Assembly: GCA_003993805.1 (NCBI GenBank)
Contig: RSEF01000001.1
Coordinates: 95,754,709-95,818,708 of the forward strand
DNA: 64,000 nucleotides
Reading direction: 5' to 3'
Source: Himantopus leucocephalus
Taxonomy: Eukaryota > Chordata > Aves > Charadriiformes > Recurvirostridae
Position 1 is the first letter of the stretch. Each line of letters opens with the position of its first letter. Position numbers and translations under genes: made by a program. Shown here in pieces: positions 62,201 through 64,000 of this stretch. Below the pieces are notes generated by a model. It did not search any database, was not told the DNA's origin, and worked only from the letters and a program-made list of their open reading frames with translations.

Positions 62201-63702
62201 TACAGGTAGAAAGTACTGCAGGACTGTGTAGCAATATTACAAAAGAGGAACAAAAGTAAGTCAAAAGGTAGAAATGCAACACTTTTTCCTGCACAGAAAC
62301 TGAAAGAATGCATCTCCACTGAACTGGAAGAAAAAAGCACACAGAAGTCTGGATCTCCTGTAAAAGTTGCTGAATGTAGCCTTTTCAGTTTCTCTGGGAA
62401 CATTTCTACTTTGGGCAGTATCTCAGCATTTGTGCTTCATGGCAAGCTGAAAAAGAAAGAAAAAATGAATTAAAGAGAGATCACACGTAACAATGGCTAT
62501 ATCAAGCTAACGTGGCTAGGCTGGATCAGAAGAGTTTGTAAACGGAATTCTGCAAAGATGCATGAAATCCGTAACTTCTTTGCACGCAGATATGCAGTTG
62601 TTCCCTTTACTGTGACAGAAAGGCAAAGTCTCCCTTGGCTATGCCGAGGAGACAGGATTGATCTGCTTGCATAGCTGTGTTTCCCAATGTTCCATTATTT
62701 TGCTATCTGTGAGGAGGGCTAGAGCAAGACGCGAGAAACAGACATGCTTACAAGAACAGTCATTTAGACTTAATGATCTGGATTGCTAAATACAATCAGA
62801 ATTCTAGACAAGTAATTTAAAACACCCGTTCAGAAGCTCAGCCACTACATAATGATGAAAAATTAAGGACTGATTGCCTTTCTACCTCTGTGATTACCGA
62901 TTATTTCTGTTTCAAATAATTCAAAAATGGACTTAAAACTAGGAATGAGGGGGAGAAGAAAGAGCTAAAGTGAGTTAAATTCTGTATAAAAAGCGTAGAC
63001 TGACTTCGGCAAACCAAGCAGAGAACTTAGTTTTAGGCTCTGTATAATAGAAAAATTGGTATCTGTAGATATGTTAGCATGCTAACAGAGCTGAGATGAG
63101 GGAACCCTCTAGGAAGTTACCTAGAAACCAGAACTGGTAGGGGCAGTTAAAATTTCGTCATTTGCTACCCATGCAATGCTGATCACTAAGTGACTCAAAT
63201 TTATTTGACACTTTGATACTGAAGGTCCTGGTCATACATATGCCATTTTAAAAAATTATTATTTGTAGAGATATACTGGAAACGCACTTCAGCATGACAG
63301 AACTCCAACCAACACTTTTCTTTCTCACTTCAAACAAGATTTTTTTTCAGAAAAATGTGTCTTTAGCAGGTAAGTCTGACAACAGGTTTTTATTCTACAG
63401 AATCCCCAAAATTGAGCTCCTGTGCAGTCACGAAGAAGGGGAAAGGATTTTTTTTTGTAGGCAAACAAAGAAGGTGAAGACGGTAAGTTCCAGCCCTTAC
63501 ACAACCAAAACCAAACTCTGATAGCCAAAACAAACACCCTGTGAATGTTATTGTTTCTTGTGCAAATTAAGTGGGATTTATTTATTTTTAACAGGTGACT
63601 AAGGCATTTTTTAAAGATGTTAGAAAGAGCATTCCTATGCCATGCATATTGCACTGTCTCCATTACACGTTTTATACCTTGAACCTGACATGGAGCTGAA
63701 GG
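59221..63702. other. AT-rich unique DNA, no gene recognised
   Basis: A poly-A run of about 24 bp (61193-61216) and a small inverted repeat TCTCTCAAGAGAGA (60293-60306) are visible. Frames of 60-112 codons lack domains and splice context. Confidence 0.5.
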
Positions 63703-64000
63703 AGAATCATAGACTCATTTAAGTTGGAAAAGACCTTTAAGATCATCAAGTCCAACCATTAACCTAGCACTGCGAAGTCCACCACTAAACCATGTTGCTA
63801 AGCACCACATCTACACATCTTTTAAATACTTCCAAGGACGGTGACTCAACCGCTTCTCTGGGCCGCCTCTTCCAACACTTGATAACCCTTTCAGTGAAGA
63901 AACTTTTCCTAATACCCAATCTAAACCTCCCCTGGCACAACTTGAGACCATTTTCTTTTGTCCTATCGCTTGTTACTTGGGAGAAGAGACTGACCCCCAC
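63703..64000 (-). mobile_element. CR1 LINE 3' end, runs off right edge
   Basis: It starts (3' end) with AGAATCATAGACTC. The - strand encodes the ORF2 C-terminus ([21 protein letters not shown], then [15 protein letters not shown]), open to a stop after LSNMV. It belongs to the same subfamily as 30504-31065. The 5' part lies beyond the window. Confidence 0.92.

Noticed and set aside
1..64000. tRNA, rRNA, snRNA, CRISPR or operon-type features
   Set aside because: I saw no cloverleaf with conserved A and B boxes, no spaced repeats and no prokaryotic gene order; the DNA is vertebrate nuclear in character.

Overview
The window reads as nuclear DNA from a bird. It is AT-rich, gene-poor and has no cellular gene I can name. 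The evidence for a bird is the repertoire of repeats: many 5'-truncated CR1 LINE copies ending in the typical ATTCTATGATTC-type 3' tail, plus two avian-looking endogenous retrovirus LTR remnants. Crocodilian or turtle DNA also carries CR1, so 'bird' is an inference from the combination and the LTR sequence style. I cannot name the species or the chromosome.

Layout. 1-815: CR1 reverse transcriptase fragment (- strand) running off the left edge. 816-7209: unique AT-rich DNA. 7210-7335: short CR1 3' fragment. 7692-9896: larger CR1 (- strand) interrupted by a gap of exactly 1000 N. 9897-10488: probable LTR (- strand). 10489-12847: unique. 12848-13892: CR1 endonuclease fragment (+). 13893-20513: unique. 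20524-20831: 3' part of an ERV-type LTR (+). 20832-24072: the longest CR1 here (+), with relics of ORF1 (SGNH esterase) and ORF2 (endonuclease plus reverse transcriptase). 24073-29879: unique. 29880-30435 and 30504-31065: two adjacent CR1 copies (- strand). 31066-38612: unique DNA holding the most exon-like and conserved-looking islands (31.36-32.96 kb, 34.15-34.85 kb, 35.1-35.6 kb) and a triplicated low-complexity block with single-N joins. 38613-38950: young-looking CR1 3' end. 43011-43289: a 139-bp duplication around a single N. 44130-44400: much older CR1-like LINE relic. 44.4-63.7 kb: unique DNA with three weak exon candidates. 63703-64000: CR1 3' end running off the right edge.

Function. 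The coding relics are all from CR1, which copies itself by target-primed reverse transcription. ORF1 carries an esterase-like fold and ORF2 carries an endonuclease and a reverse transcriptase. Every copy here is dead: truncated, frameshifted, or changed at a catalytic residue. Most copies lie on the - strand, which would fit an intron of a + strand gene, but the count is too small to prove it. Open frames of 60-136 codons elsewhere are about what chance gives in 64 kb of AT-rich DNA. I list only those with splice-site context as candidates. I found no tRNA, rRNA, CRISPR array or clearly new biological system. The most unusual arrangement is that both LTR remnants end at, or within about 26 bp of, a 5'-truncated CR1 in the same orientation.
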